64,000 nucleotides of DNA from Roseomonas marmotae (GTDB taxonomy: Bacteria > Pseudomonadota > Alphaproteobacteria > Acetobacterales > Acetobacteraceae): positions 155,320 to 219,319 of the forward strand of contig NZ_CP061092.1 in assembly GCF_017654485.1 (NCBI RefSeq), in the 5' to 3' direction. The position numbers and the translations under genes were made by a program. The notes beneath the pieces are model-generated. The model made no database searches, was not told the DNA's origin, and saw only the letters and a program-made list of their open reading frames with translations. This document shows, in pieces, positions 1-9,033 of the stretch; positions within the stretch are counted from its first letter, which is position 1, and every line of letters begins with the position of its first letter.

Positions 1-483
1 TGTCCTCGGGCCAGTCCAGGGTTGTAGTCGCTGATCCAGCTGACCAGCCAGGCTCAGGACGCGTCCATCCAGAAGAGGACAGCGCCGGTGAGGTCGTGGC
101 GCTTTACCCCGCGATCTCACCCGTCACCAGGATCCGGGTACGGGCGGGGCAAGAAGGGGGCCTGGCTCCAACTGCCGGGCAAGACCGTGCCGGTGCCGAA
201 CCGGATCGCGACGGAAGGCGCGACAGGCTGGCCGGCGCGCTTCTCCGCCGGAGACCGCAGCGCACGGCATCCGGTGCTGACCCAGGCGCCGGAAGCGGAC
301 CGGTCGCGTCCACCCAGCTCCTGCCACGCCTGAGCCAATAAGCCGTGGCCGCGGCGGGAAGCTATGCGCCCAGCCCTGGCCATCGTTTCGGCACCGATGT
401 CCACACCACCTCCCGGTGCTGTTGCGCACCAGAACGCAGTGCGCTCCCGGGAGGCGTTCAGCTCACGGGGCGTCAGCCCGGCG
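1..483. other. no supported gene
   Basis: Several overlapping open frames cross this stretch on both strands, but none resembles a known family and none has a convincing ribosome binding site. In DNA this GC-rich, such frames are expected by chance. It lies downstream of the leftward RsgA gene. Confidence 0.5.
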
Positions 484-1560
484 TCACAGGTCCCGCAGAG
501 CCTTCTTGTTCGACCGATACGCTTTCTGCAGCGCAGCCTGACGGCGGCGTTCGACCTCCTGCGCCATCCGGTCTTTCGTTACCCCCAACGCCGCCAGTTC
601 CTGGCTCAGCTTCTGGAAATGCGCCCAGCGGCCGGCATCGAGGAGGCCTTCGTCCAGCGCGCTGCGTACCGCACAGCCCGGTTCGCTACTGTGCCCGCAG
701 TCGCGGAACCGGCAATTCATGCCCAAGTGCTCGATGTCGTCGAAGACCGTGCTGAGACCCTCATCCGCGTCAATCAGGCCGACTTCGCGTATGCCGGGCG
801 TGTCGAGGATCATCCCTCCGCCGGGGAGCAGGACAAGTTGCCGATGGCTGGTGGTGTGGCGCCCCCGGGCATCCGCCGCGCGGATATCCTGGGTTGCCAT
901 CCGCTCCTCACCCAGAAGAGCATTCACCAGGGTGGATTTGCCCACACCCGATGAGCCGATCAGCACACAGGTTTCGCCCGGCGAGATGTGATCCATCAAA
1001 CTGCCCAGGCCCAGCCCTTGTCGCGCCGAAACAATGAGGATCGGGCAGCCCGCCGCCAGGGTGGCCACTTCGGCGGCCTGGCCTTCGGGCTGCTCGCACA
1101 GGTCGGCCTTGGTCAGCACCACCACCGGCCGCGCGCCACTCTGCCAGGCAGCCGCAAGGAAGCGCTCAAGCCGGCGCGGATTGAACTCGGCGTTCAGCGA
1201 GGTGACAATGAAGACGACGTCGATATTGGCGGCGATGACCTGTAGTGTCTGCACGCTATCGGCCGCCCGGCGCACGAATGCGGTGCGGCGAGGCAGGACG
1301 GCATGGATGGTAGCTTTACCTTCGCCGGCCTTCGCCGACAGAGCCACCCAGTCACCAGCGGCCGGATGGCCTGCCTCCCGGGCCTCGTGGCGCAGGCGGC
1401 CAGACAGCCTGGCGCTCAGGCTGCCGGCATCCGTGACCACCAGATGCGCCTCGCGCTGCTGGACGACAATACGCCCGGGGAGGTGGCCGGCCCGCGCATG
1501 CGGCTCGAAGGCCAGTCGCAGTGCATCGGACCAGCCATACTGTTCGATCAAAGGCAGCAC
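484..1560 (-). CDS. rsgA: ribosome small subunit-dependent GTPase RsgA
   Basis: Circularly permuted GTPase that acts in late 30S subunit maturation in the cytoplasm. From the chosen GTG start the protein has 358 residues, normal for the family. An N-terminal OB-fold-like region is followed by G4 (TKAD, about 150-153), then the P-loop GSSGVGKST (about 203-211), then G3 DTPG (about 253-256); the order G4-G1-G3 is the hallmark of the permuted family. A C-terminal zinc site has Cys283, Cys288, His290 and Cys296. The open frame continues upstream to 2235 without homology, so I cut it at the GTG just before the conserved beginning; a TTG at 1551 is an alternative start. It is transcribed leftward, away from the AapJ-like gene. 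Confidence 0.93.
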   Translation of the reverse strand: MLPLIEQYGWSDALRLAFEPHARAGHLPGRIVVQQREAHLVVTDAGSLSARLSGRLRHEAREAGHPAAGDWVALSAKAGEGKATIHAVLPRRTAFVRRAADSVQTLQVIAANIDVVFIVTSLNAEFNPRRLERFLAAAWQSGARPVVVLTKADLCEQPEGQAAEVATLAAGCPILIVSARQGLGLGSLMDHISPGETCVLIGSSGVGKSTLVNALLGEERMATQDIRAADARGRHTTSHRQLVLLPGGGMILDTPGIREVGLIDADEGLSTVFDDIEHLGMNCRFRDCGHSSEPGCAVRSALDEGLLDAGRWAHFQKLSQELAALGVTKDRMAQEVERRRQAALQKAYRSNKKALRDL

Positions 1561-1891
1561 TCTCAGAAGGGATGGGCATCCTAGCACCGACGGAGCGACA
1601 AACCGAACCTTTACGCCGTTGCTCGTTGTAAGGGCTTTAGCCGATCCTGCGCGGGCAGCGGGTCCGCTGCCGCAGCGCCCCATCCCATCCGGAAGCTTCA
1701 GGACCCCGCGGAAGGGCTCGATGATATCCTGGCGCGGCAGGTGCTGTACCGAGGCGCCACGGTTCGAAATGGCATCGGCAAGCTGATGACCCGTCATGTG
1801 GGGCGTTCCGGCTGTATCAACCGGCACCGTGTTGACGCCTGTCAGCGCGTACCTGCACCCTTGCAACTTCGGAACGACAGGGATGCGACAC
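1561..1891. other. divergent intergenic region, rsgA / AapJ-like gene
   Basis: Roughly 330 bp between two divergently transcribed genes. It presumably holds both promoters, but I cannot identify convincing -35/-10 pairs. An ACAGGG stretch shortly before 1892 may serve as the ribosome binding site for the rightward gene. Confidence 0.4.
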
Positions 1892-2920
1892 ATGATCAAG
1901 CGTGCTTGGATGGCCGCGCTGGCCGCTGCCGCAACATTCTTCTCCCTGCCTGAGCCGGCCAGGGCAGGCGCCACCTTGGACGCCGTGAAGGCGCGTGGAC
2001 AGCTGGTTTGCGGCATCCACACCGGCGTTGCCGGCTTCGCCTTGCCGGATTCCCGGGGCATCTGGCGCGGCCTGGATATCGACCTCTGCCGTGGACTGGC
2101 CGTCGCGCTGTTCGGGGATGCGGAGAAGGTGCGCTTCCAGCCGCTCAGCTCCTCCACCCGCTTCACGGCGCTGGGTTCGGGGGAAGTGGACGTTCTGTTC
2201 CGCACGAGCACCCATACGCTCATGCGCGACGTCACGCTCGGCTTGCGGGCCGTGACGCCGTATTTCTACGACGGGCACGGCTTCATGGTACGCGCTGGCG
2301 CCGGGATCACCAAAGCGTCCGAGATGGGGGGGGCGACGATCTGTCTCATCAGCGGCACCACAAACGAACTGGTGACAGCGGACTACTTCCGGACACAGAA
2401 CCTGACCTTCACCCCCATTCTGTTCGAACGCACGGACCAGGCGGTCGCTGCCTTGCAGGCGGGGCGGTGCGACAGCTTCGGCACCGATGCCTCACAGCTC
2501 GCCGCCAGCCGCTCCTCGCTGCAGAACCCGAATGAATGGACCATCCTGGCGGAGCGCTTCTCCAAGGAGCCCTACGGCCCCTATGTGCGCCGGGGCGATG
2601 AGGAGTGGTTCGACCTGGTGCGCTGGTATGTCAATGCATTGATGGAGGCGGAAGAACGCGGCGTCACCGCAGCCAATGTCGAGCAGATGCGCCAGGAAAG
2701 CACCAACCCCGACACGCGGCGCCTGCTGGGCGCGACGCCGGAGATCGCGCAGGCCCTGAAGCTGGACCCGCTCTGGGTTGTGAAGGTCATCAAATCCATG
2801 GGCAATTATGGCGAGATCTACGAGCGCAACATGGGCCTGAAGACGCCGATCGGCCTGGCGCGGGGGCCGAACGAGCTGTGGACGCGGGGCGGTCTGCTTT
2901 ACCCATTGCCCATGCGCTGA
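1892..2920 (+). CDS. aapJ: AapJ/BztA-like general amino-acid ABC transporter substrate-binding protein
   Basis: Periplasmic receptor of the polar amino-acid ABC family (SBP_bac_3). The 342-residue product begins with a signal peptide (MIKRAWMAALAAA, cleavage near ARA-GA). The mature N-terminus TLDAVKARGQLVCG, the GLDIDLCRGLAVALFGD segment and the FTALGSGEVDVLFR segment follow the AapJ/BztA pattern, and the length matches that subfamily (about 340). An ATG at 1883 is also possible; 1892 gives the better signal peptide. No AapQ, AapM or AapP partner lies nearby, so the receptor is an orphan here and must use a permease and ATPase encoded elsewhere, or be non-functional. Confidence 0.85.
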   Translation: MIKRAWMAALAAAATFFSLPEPARAGATLDAVKARGQLVCGIHTGVAGFALPDSRGIWRGLDIDLCRGLAVALFGDAEKVRFQPLSSSTRFTALGSGEVDVLFRTSTHTLMRDVTLGLRAVTPYFYDGHGFMVRAGAGITKASEMGGATICLISGTTNELVTADYFRTQNLTFTPILFERTDQAVAALQAGRCDSFGTDASQLAASRSSLQNPNEWTILAERFSKEPYGPYVRRGDEEWFDLVRWYVNALMEAEERGVTAANVEQMRQESTNPDTRRLLGATPEIAQALKLDPLWVVKVIKSMGNYGEIYERNMGLKTPIGLARGPNELWTRGGLLYPLPMR

Positions 2921-3296
2921 GGAAAGCGGGCACCGAGGGCGGCCCGTCAGGTCGATCTGTTTCGCCGTGGTTCCGCGCGGGTTTGCTACGCCCTGGACCA
3001 TTGACGCTGATCAGGACGCGGAGCCGCTTCAGGGGTGTGGCGCCCCACCAACTCCGGCGGCCTCGCCGGCCTGTCCGAGCGGCCCGCCTCCGGGTGGTCG
3101 GGCGATATGCCTGCGCCCGCCTGCTCGGGCCGGAGGCAACCGGCGCCCGGAAGAGGCCGTGCTCACGACCAATGGCGCCATGCATCCGCTTCCGCCGCTG
3201 GGGCATTCCCTCAGAAACCGTCGCGCTTGATGGCGGCTGGTGGCGCAATGCTGGATTGCCGTGGCAACCTCCGGCGCTTCAGAACCGGAGGAACGC
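2921..3296. other. intergenic, no gene seen
   Basis: About 375 bp between two rightward genes. Open frames here are shadows in several frames without family resemblance. The 3' end carries the GGAGG ribosome binding site of the next gene at about 3288. Confidence 0.5.
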
Positions 3297-4331
3297 ATGA
3301 TGAAGCACCCCCTGACCGTCCTGGCTCTCGCGCTCGGGATCGGCGCCGCCCAGGCGCAGACATTGCCACCGCTACAGATCCAGGAGATCGGCAGCTTTCA
3401 TGTCGGCGGCCGTGTCGTGGCCCTCGAGGGTATGCCGAAGCGCGAGATCGTCCCATCCCCCGGCGCACCACCGATCCAGATGGACCCGAACGGTGAGTTC
3501 CAGGTCGAGCAGATGTATGCGAATTACGTGAAGCTGGTGCAACCGCGCGCCCGTCATCCCCTCCTGCTCTGGCATGGTGGCGGCCTGACGGGCGTGACCT
3601 GGGAGACGACGCCGGATGGCCGACCGGGATGGCAGATGTATTTTCTGCGCCAGGGCCATGACGTCTATGTCAGCGATGCCATGGAGCGCGGCCGCTCCGG
3701 CTGGGCACGATTCCCGGAGATCTTCGCGGGTGAGCCCGTCTTCCGCGCGATGGGCGAAGGCTGGGGCCTGTTCCGCGTGGGACCGCAATCCGGCTGGAAC
3801 GCCAGAGCGGCCGAGCGCAGGGCCTTCGCCGATACACGCTTTCCCGTAGCGGCCTGGGACGCCTTCGCGCGCCAGTCCGTGCCCCGCTGGACGACCACGG
3901 ACAGCCAGATCCAGGCGGCCTACAATGCCTATGTCCAGCAGGTCTGCCCTTGCGTGATCATCGTGCACAGCCAGGGTGGCAACTTCGCCTTCAACGCCGC
4001 TCTGGCGGCGCCGGACAAGGTGCGCGCCGTGATCGCCATCGAGCCGTCCGGCACCCCGTCGGTGGGCACCGACGCGTCGCCACTGCGCGATGTGCCGCAC
4101 CTCGTCGTCTGGGGTGACCATTTCACGGAGTCTCCCTTCTGGCAGAAAATCCGCGGCAATGTCGAGCGCTGGGCTGGCACCATCCGCGATGCCGGCGGGA
4201 CGGCCGACATCATGGACCTGCCGGCCGAAGGTCTCCGCGGCAACAGCCATATGATGATGATGGACACGAACAGCGATGAGGTCGCTGGCCGGATCCAGGC
4301 GTGGATGGAACGGCGCGGCCTGATGCGCTGA
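3297..4331 (+). CDS. exported alpha/beta-hydrolase (esterase-like)
   Basis: A 344-residue alpha/beta-hydrolase with an N-terminal signal peptide (about residues 1-21, ending AQAQ), so probably periplasmic. The oxyanion-region motif LLLWHGGGLTG lies near residue 85. The nucleophile elbow VHSQGGN places Ser225. The candidate acid lies in the VVWGDHF segment and the catalytic His near GNSHMMMMD, close to the C-terminus. The start was chosen at the first ATG after a clear GGAGG ribosome binding site. The substrate cannot be told from sequence; the family includes esterases acting on small or aromatic esters. It stands alone, followed by a small hairpin that may terminate transcription. Confidence 0.8.
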   Translation: MMKHPLTVLALALGIGAAQAQTLPPLQIQEIGSFHVGGRVVALEGMPKREIVPSPGAPPIQMDPNGEFQVEQMYANYVKLVQPRARHPLLLWHGGGLTGVTWETTPDGRPGWQMYFLRQGHDVYVSDAMERGRSGWARFPEIFAGEPVFRAMGEGWGLFRVGPQSGWNARAAERRAFADTRFPVAAWDAFARQSVPRWTTTDSQIQAAYNAYVQQVCPCVIIVHSQGGNFAFNAALAAPDKVRAVIAIEPSGTPSVGTDASPLRDVPHLVVWGDHFTESPFWQKIRGNVERWAGTIRDAGGTADIMDLPAEGLRGNSHMMMMDTNSDEVAGRIQAWMERRGLMR

Positions 4332-4339
4332 AGGGGCGG

Positions 4340-4356
4340 CCAGGGCTTGTCCCTGG
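4340..4356 (+). terminator. putative terminator hairpin
   Basis: CCAGGG and CCCTGG pair across a five-base loop just after the hydrolase stop codon. The stem is short and there is no T-run, so the call is weak. Confidence 0.35.
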
Positions 4357-4821
4357 TCAAACCTCACCGGCCTGCTTTCTTCCTCCGCCAGTAGCTTCGG
4401 CCCGATACGCTACTGGCGGAGAGACGGCCGCCGCTGCAGATCATCTTTTCCAGTAAATCTTCGATCCATCCGCCGCATTCTTGTCCGACACCGGCCCGGT
4501 GCATGGTTCGGAGGGATGAGGCCAAGCGCCTGATAAGGCCGTCCGTGTGGTCCGCACCGTCCGCGTGGGGCATTCACTGCTCAACTAGTCGCAGGGGTCG
4601 TGAGGCAAGCGTGCATCGTGCTACCCGCCGAGCCCGCGGCGGAGAATTACACTGAAGGCTGTCGGTCTGTTGGAGGACGAAACGAGGCCAGGAGCGGTAA
4701 GGCGGCCTGGTGTCCGACATCGGCCTGACCTGTTCGGGTCAGTGAAATAGGACAGCAGGGCTAACTTGATTGCCTCAGGGCGGAGCAGCATACCGCCGCC
4801 GGATATCTCCGGAGACTGCGC
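4357..4821. other. intergenic, no gene seen
   Basis: About 465 bp without a recognisable gene. It ends in the promoter and ribosome binding region (GGAG) of the Bug receptor gene at 4822. Confidence 0.45.
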
Positions 4822-5814
4822 ATGTTCCGTTACCCGGCCCGCCGCCAGTTGCTCGGCGCTGGCCTCAGCCTCGCCGGAGCGGCCGTTCTGGCCAATGCCC
4901 CATTGGCTGCCGAGACCTGGCCCAGCCGCCCCGTGCGTCTGCTGATCCCGTTTCCACCAGGTCAGGCGACAGACACCATTCTGCGCTACATCGCGGACGA
5001 ACTTTCGAAGCGGTGGCCACAGCGCATCGTTGTGGAGAACCGGGCGGGCGGCGCGGGCGTGGTCGGGATGGAGGCCGGGGCACGCTCCGCCCCCGATGGT
5101 TACACCCTGGTCGCTTCCACCAGCGGCACCAACGGGATCAACCCGAGCCTGATCCCGAACCTGCCTTACGACGCGGTGCGGGACTTCACCTACATCACCA
5201 CGGTGTTCACCATACCGCTGCTGATCGTCGCCCATCCCAGCTTCTCGCCGAACACGGTGCCCGAGCTGCTTGCGGCGGCCAAGGCGGACCCTGGCGGGAT
5301 CAACTACGGCAGCGGCGGGCCGGGTACCTCGCAGCATCTCTCGGCCGAGATGTTCGCCAGCCGTGGCGAAGTGAAGCTGACGCATGTGCCCTATCGAGGG
5401 TCCGGACCCGCGATGGCTGACCTGATTGCCGGCAATATCCCCATGATGTTCGACAGCGTCGCGAGCGCGCTGCCGCATATCCAGGGTGGGCGGATCAAGG
5501 CCCTTGGTGTCACCTCGGCCACCCGGGCACCGCAGCTGCCTGAGGTGCCGACAATCGCTGAATCGCTGCCCGGCTACGAAGCCATCGGTTGGGGCGGCCT
5601 CTGCGTCCCCGAGGCGACACCGCGGGAGGTTGTTGAGCGGATGAATGCCGATGTCACCGCCCTGCTTCGGGAACCGCGGATCGCGGCCCGTATGCTGGAA
5701 CTGGGTGGAACCGCCGCGCCGCAGACGGTCGAGGAAGCCAACACCTTCGTTGCCAGCGAAATCCGCAAATGGGGCGAGGTTGCACGGGCTGCAGGCGTGA
5801 AGCTTGGAGGCTGA
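4822..5814 (+). CDS. Bug-family (TctC) substrate-binding protein
   Basis: Periplasmic receptor of the Bug family, which binds carboxylates or other small organic anions for tripartite tricarboxylate-type uptake or for sensing. The 330-residue product has a signal peptide with an Arg-Arg pair (YPARRQLLGAG; cleavage near LAAE). Family landmarks are PSRPVRLLIPFPPG, the VVENRAGGAGVVG segment, HVPYRGSGPAMADLIAG and LPEVPTIAESLPG. The usual TctA/TctB membrane partners are not encoded nearby. It is transcribed toward the leftward cytochrome gene; a strong hairpin separates them. Confidence 0.9.
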   Translation: MFRYPARRQLLGAGLSLAGAAVLANAPLAAETWPSRPVRLLIPFPPGQATDTILRYIADELSKRWPQRIVVENRAGGAGVVGMEAGARSAPDGYTLVASTSGTNGINPSLIPNLPYDAVRDFTYITTVFTIPLLIVAHPSFSPNTVPELLAAAKADPGGINYGSGGPGTSQHLSAEMFASRGEVKLTHVPYRGSGPAMADLIAGNIPMMFDSVASALPHIQGGRIKALGVTSATRAPQLPEVPTIAESLPGYEAIGWGGLCVPEATPREVVERMNADVTALLREPRIAARMLELGGTAAPQTVEEANTFVASEIRKWGEVARAAGVKLGG

Positions 5815-5965
5815 ACTCGGCCAGGAACCTGGGGCTGACTTGTTCTGAGGCGTTGAGGAGGGCTGGCACTCCTCCATAGCCAAGCGAGGTTGCAGCGCAG
5901 CGGAATGGCGTGATTCAGCGCGACAGAGCGGATATCGCTACCGAGAACATCCGCTTCCCCCCGTA

Positions 5966-6000
5966 CCTTCCGTCTGCCTCAGGTCGAGGCAGACGGAAGG
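5966..6000. terminator. bidirectional terminator-like stem-loop
   Basis: A perfect 15-bp stem (CCTTCCGTCTGCCTC with its complement) closes a five-base loop between two convergent genes, the Bug receptor and cytochrome c. The flanking runs are CTTGTTTC on the right and purine/pyrimidine mixed on the left. Position and stability favour a shared terminator. Confidence 0.75.
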
Positions 6001-6153
6001 CTTGTTTCGGTTGAAGTTGGCAAAACTTCCGGGACCGCGGCTGCGCCGAAGGTCGCCGCCCGGACACGCATAACCCCGCCTGCCGGCGCCGCATCATGGG
6101 AGGCAGTGCCGCCGCCGCCAGGAACAGCGGCTCCGGCAGAAAAGCGCCGGCCC

Positions 6154-6741
6154 TCAACGTTGGGAAAGGTAGTGGGCGATCGCGTCGATATCGGAATCGT
6201 TCAGCCCGCGCATCACCCCATTCATCTGTGTATCGCTGCCCTGGCGCCGGTCATCCCGGTAGGCGCGCAGGGTCGCCACCAGGAAGTCCTCGCGCTGGCC
6301 GGCGATATGAGGCACCTGGTTCTGCCCGGTGAGGCCGGGCAGGTGGCAGATACCGCAGCGCAGCTGCGTCACCAGGGCGGCGCCATTATCGTAGAGGGCC
6401 GCGCGCCGCTGAGCCCGGTCGGGAGGCGCCGCATGGGGCAGCGCCGCGAAATGCGCCGAGAGATCCTCCAGCTCGCTATCGCTCAGCCCCTCCACCGCGG
6501 CAACCATGGCGGGGACATCCCGCAGCCCCTCGCGGAAGAGCACGAGTTGCAGAGTGATGAAGCCTGGCTGTTGCCCGGCGAGGGAAGGGATATCCGGCAT
6601 GGCGGAGACCCCTCTTTCGCCATGGCAGGCGCCACAGCCCCGCGCTTCGGCCAGAATGGCGCCGCGCTCCGTGGCTGTCTCTGCCACAGCTGGCAGCGCC
6701 CACCCGGCCAGCAGGGCGCAGGCCAGCCACAGACGCCGCAT
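6154..6741 (-). CDS. dihaem c-type cytochrome (c4/c553-like)
   Basis: Exported electron carrier of 195 residues with a signal peptide (cleavage near PAVAE). Two CxxCH haem-binding motifs are visible, CGACH near residue 36 and CGICH near residue 129, each in a class I cytochrome fold with distal Met candidates in the MPDIPSLAGQQP and following segments. An in-frame GTG at 6753 would overlap the stop of the upstream dehydrogenase gene, but ATG 6741 is preceded by AGGG at suitable spacing. Tight coupling to the PQQ-type dehydrogenase suggests that it accepts that enzyme's electrons in the periplasm. Confidence 0.87.
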   Translation of the reverse strand: MRRLWLACALLAGWALPAVAETATERGAILAEARGCGACHGERGVSAMPDIPSLAGQQPGFITLQLVLFREGLRDVPAMVAAVEGLSDSELEDLSAHFAALPHAAPPDRAQRRAALYDNGAALVTQLRCGICHLPGLTGQNQVPHIAGQREDFLVATLRAYRDDRRQGSDTQMNGVMRGLNDSDIDAIAHYLSQR

Positions 6742-6749
6742 CCCGACCC

Positions 6750-7958
6750 TCACCGGGTGTAGGAAATGCGATAGATGGCGCCGTTATCCTCGTCGGAGAC
6801 CAGCAACGCGCCGTCCGGCATGACCAGCACATCCGTCGGCCGGCCGGCGAAACTGCCGGCAGCACCGTCCAGCAGGCCAGTCATGAATGGCTCCACCGTT
6901 CCGGTGCTGCCATCCTCATTGAGGCGGACGGTCACGACATCGAAGCCACTCTTGGCATCGCGGTTCCAGGAACCGTGGCGGGCGATGAACGCGCGGCCGC
7001 GATAGGCTTCGGGGAACATGGTTCCGTCATAGAAGCGCATGCCCAACGGCGCGGTATGCGGCCCGAGCAGCGCCACAGGGCGCGGAAACTCCGAACAGGC
7101 CCGGGCACTGAAATCAGGGTCCTGCCAGGCGGCGCCAGAGCAGAAGGGAAAGCCGTGATGCTCACCCACGCGTTCCAGGCGGTGAAGCGTGTCTTCCGGC
7201 GTGTCATTTCCCGCCCAGTCGCGGCCATTGTTGGTGGCGTAGAGGGGCCCGCCCCCCGGACGCCAGTCGAAGCCCACCGAGTTGCGGATACCGCGCGCCA
7301 CCACCTCGCGCCCCGAACCGTCGGGGTTGTAGCGCAGGATGACCGCGTGGCGGCTTTCGTCGACGTCGCAGACATTACAGGGGGCGCCGACATTCATGTA
7401 CAGCTTGCCGTCCGGCCCGAAGGCCGCGAACTTCCACCCGTGATGCGCCTCGGTCGGCAGTGCGAAGGCTTCGGTGAGGTCGACCGGCTTCGGCTCCTCC
7501 GTGGTCGCGACATTATCGAAGCGCAGCACCTGATGCAGCGCGATGACGTAGAGCGCGCCATCCCGCACAGCCACACCATTGGGCTGGCCGAGCCGCTGGG
7601 CCAGGATGCGCGAGCGGCGCGTGCCGCCTTCATCCCTCACGGCATAGACGCGGCCGATGGTGCGGGTGCCGACATAGACCGTCCCATCCTCACCCCGGGC
7701 CATCATGCGGGCGCCCGGCATGCCGCTGGCCCAGAGTTCTGCCCGGAAACCTTCCGGCAGGCGGATGCTATTCACTGGAATACGTTCGGGCGGCGTCGCG
7801 GTCAGCCGCGGTGCGTGGGGGGCCAGCGTGCTATTGGCCTGCGCGCCGGTGCGCCCCTGCGCCCAGGCGGGCACTTCGGCCTGTTGCGCTGCCGCGGGCA
7901 GGCTGGCGCCGAGGGTCAGTAGGCCGACGGCAGCAATGGATGTCAGACGCTGAAGCAT
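6750..7958 (-). CDS. PQQ-type (L-sorbosone/glucose dehydrogenase family) sugar dehydrogenase
   Basis: Exported beta-propeller oxidoreductase of 402 residues that would oxidise a sugar or aldose-type substrate with PQQ. The signal peptide is MLQRLTSIAAVGLLTLG, cleaved near AAAQ, and the ribosome binding site GGAGGG lies eight bases before the ATG. Propeller-blade segments such as LPEGFRAELWASG, GQPNGVAVRDGALYV, HHGWKFAAFGPDGKLYMNVG, GIRNSVGFDW and GRPTDVLVMPDGALLVSD match the glucose/sorbosone dehydrogenase family. A Cys pair (CNVCD) sits mid-protein. The adjacent cytochrome gene is only eight bases downstream, implying one operon. Exact substrate unknown; no PQQ biosynthesis genes are in the window. 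Confidence 0.85.
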   Translation of the reverse strand: MLQRLTSIAAVGLLTLGASLPAAAQQAEVPAWAQGRTGAQANSTLAPHAPRLTATPPERIPVNSIRLPEGFRAELWASGMPGARMMARGEDGTVYVGTRTIGRVYAVRDEGGTRRSRILAQRLGQPNGVAVRDGALYVIALHQVLRFDNVATTEEPKPVDLTEAFALPTEAHHGWKFAAFGPDGKLYMNVGAPCNVCDVDESRHAVILRYNPDGSGREVVARGIRNSVGFDWRPGGGPLYATNNGRDWAGNDTPEDTLHRLERVGEHHGFPFCSGAAWQDPDFSARACSEFPRPVALLGPHTAPLGMRFYDGTMFPEAYRGRAFIARHGSWNRDAKSGFDVVTVRLNEDGSTGTVEPFMTGLLDGAAGSFAGRPTDVLVMPDGALLVSDEDNGAIYRISYTR

Positions 7959-8321
7959 GACATATCCCTCCCTTGGCGCTTTCCGCGCCGTTCGTGCAAA
8001 AACCCTAGCATCCCATTCTGGAAAAGCATTGCACAAAGGGCGGCTCGCCGAAGGCAGCAGCTCCTGCCTGCCGATGGTCCCCTGCGGCACCTGCACGGCC
8101 CTATCCTCACATACCCCATCCCAAGCCGGCGGGGGCCGGCAGGCACGACCTGGGATGGAACGCTTGCCGCCCGTACCTACTGTCAGCAGCCGTGGCACGA
8201 TACTTCATGCGGCCGCCGCCTGCGCCGGGCGACCGAACCCACCGCCGCTTCCTTCACATCCGCCGGATATGAAAGAAACGGGCCAGCTCAGGCCCTGATT
8301 GGAACGGTAGGCGAAGTATCT
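7959..8321. other. intergenic upstream of the PQQ dehydrogenase
   Basis: About 360 bp presumably holding the promoter of the leftward dehydrogenase-cytochrome operon. A small inverted repeat ATCCG-C-CGGAT lies at 8258-8268, followed by ATATGAA, which recurs near two other operon heads in the window. No gene is supported. Confidence 0.4.
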
Positions 8322-8996
8322 TCAGGTCTCCCGGCGGGGCGGAACATCCGCAGCCCATCCTTCGCCTCCAGGCGGACTTTGCCGCATGGGGCGGTGTATG
8401 ATCTCACCGAGCGCGGCATAGTAGGGGCCGCCTAGACGCGCGACGGGGCGCATCTTTGTACTGTCCACCCGGGCGCCGTCGAATACCTGCGAGGACAGGT
8501 GGAACGCCACCACCTCGCCGATATAGAGTGTATTCACGCCGCGCCCGAGCTTTACAACTTGATCGAGCCGGCACTCCATTTGCACCGGCGTGGCGGCGAT
8601 GCGCGGCGGCCGCACATGGCGGCTCGGCAGAAGGGCCAGACCCAGCGCCTCAACCTCGCTCACCTCAGGCGGAAATTCTTCCGCCGAGTCATGCATGGCA
8701 TCCATCGTCGCCTCGGTCGCGACATTGACGACGAATTCGCCAGTGGCAAGGATATTCCTGGCGGTATCCTTCATGGCGCCGTCGCCGGCGCGGGTGGCGA
8801 TATTGACGGCCAGCATGGGTGGGCTGGTGGCGACATAATTGTAGGAGCTGAAGGGCGCGGCGTTCACCAGCCCATCTTCATTCACCGTCGTGACCCAGGC
8901 GATCGGGCGAGGCACGACGCAGCCGACGATCAGGCGGTACGCGGCGGCCGTATCCAGCCCTTGCCCGTCGATGAAGGTGAACTGATCCGGGGTCAT
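8322..8996 (-). CDS. flavin reductase-like domain protein (DIM6/NTAB family)
   Basis: A 224-residue flavoprotein of the flavin-reductase-like family, normally an FMN- or FAD-binding NAD(P)H:flavin oxidoreductase. Landmarks are YRLIVGCVVPRPIAWVTT near the N-terminus, NAAPFSSYNYVATSPPM, GEFVVNVAT and the C-terminal RLGGPYYAALGE. Start at the ATG preceded by AGGA; the open frame extends upstream without similarity. It lies 37 bp after the LeuD-like gene on the same strand and probably ends that operon. It could feed reduced flavin to a monooxygenase, but none is encoded here, so it may itself be an oxidoreductase of the pathway. Confidence 0.85.
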   Translation of the reverse strand: MTPDQFTFIDGQGLDTAAAYRLIVGCVVPRPIAWVTTVNEDGLVNAAPFSSYNYVATSPPMLAVNIATRAGDGAMKDTARNILATGEFVVNVATEATMDAMHDSAEEFPPEVSEVEALGLALLPSRHVRPPRIAATPVQMECRLDQVVKLGRGVNTLYIGEVVAFHLSSQVFDGARVDSTKMRPVARLGGPYYAALGEIIHRPMRQSPPGGEGWAADVPPRRET

Positions 8997-9033
8997 GGTG
9001 TTCCTGTTTTCCTGTTCAGCGGCGGTACGGCCA

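Noticed and set aside
1561..2235. Upstream 225-codon extension of the RsgA frame
   Set aside because: No family resemblance, and it lies opposite to the AapJ-like gene; RsgA homology begins at about 1560.
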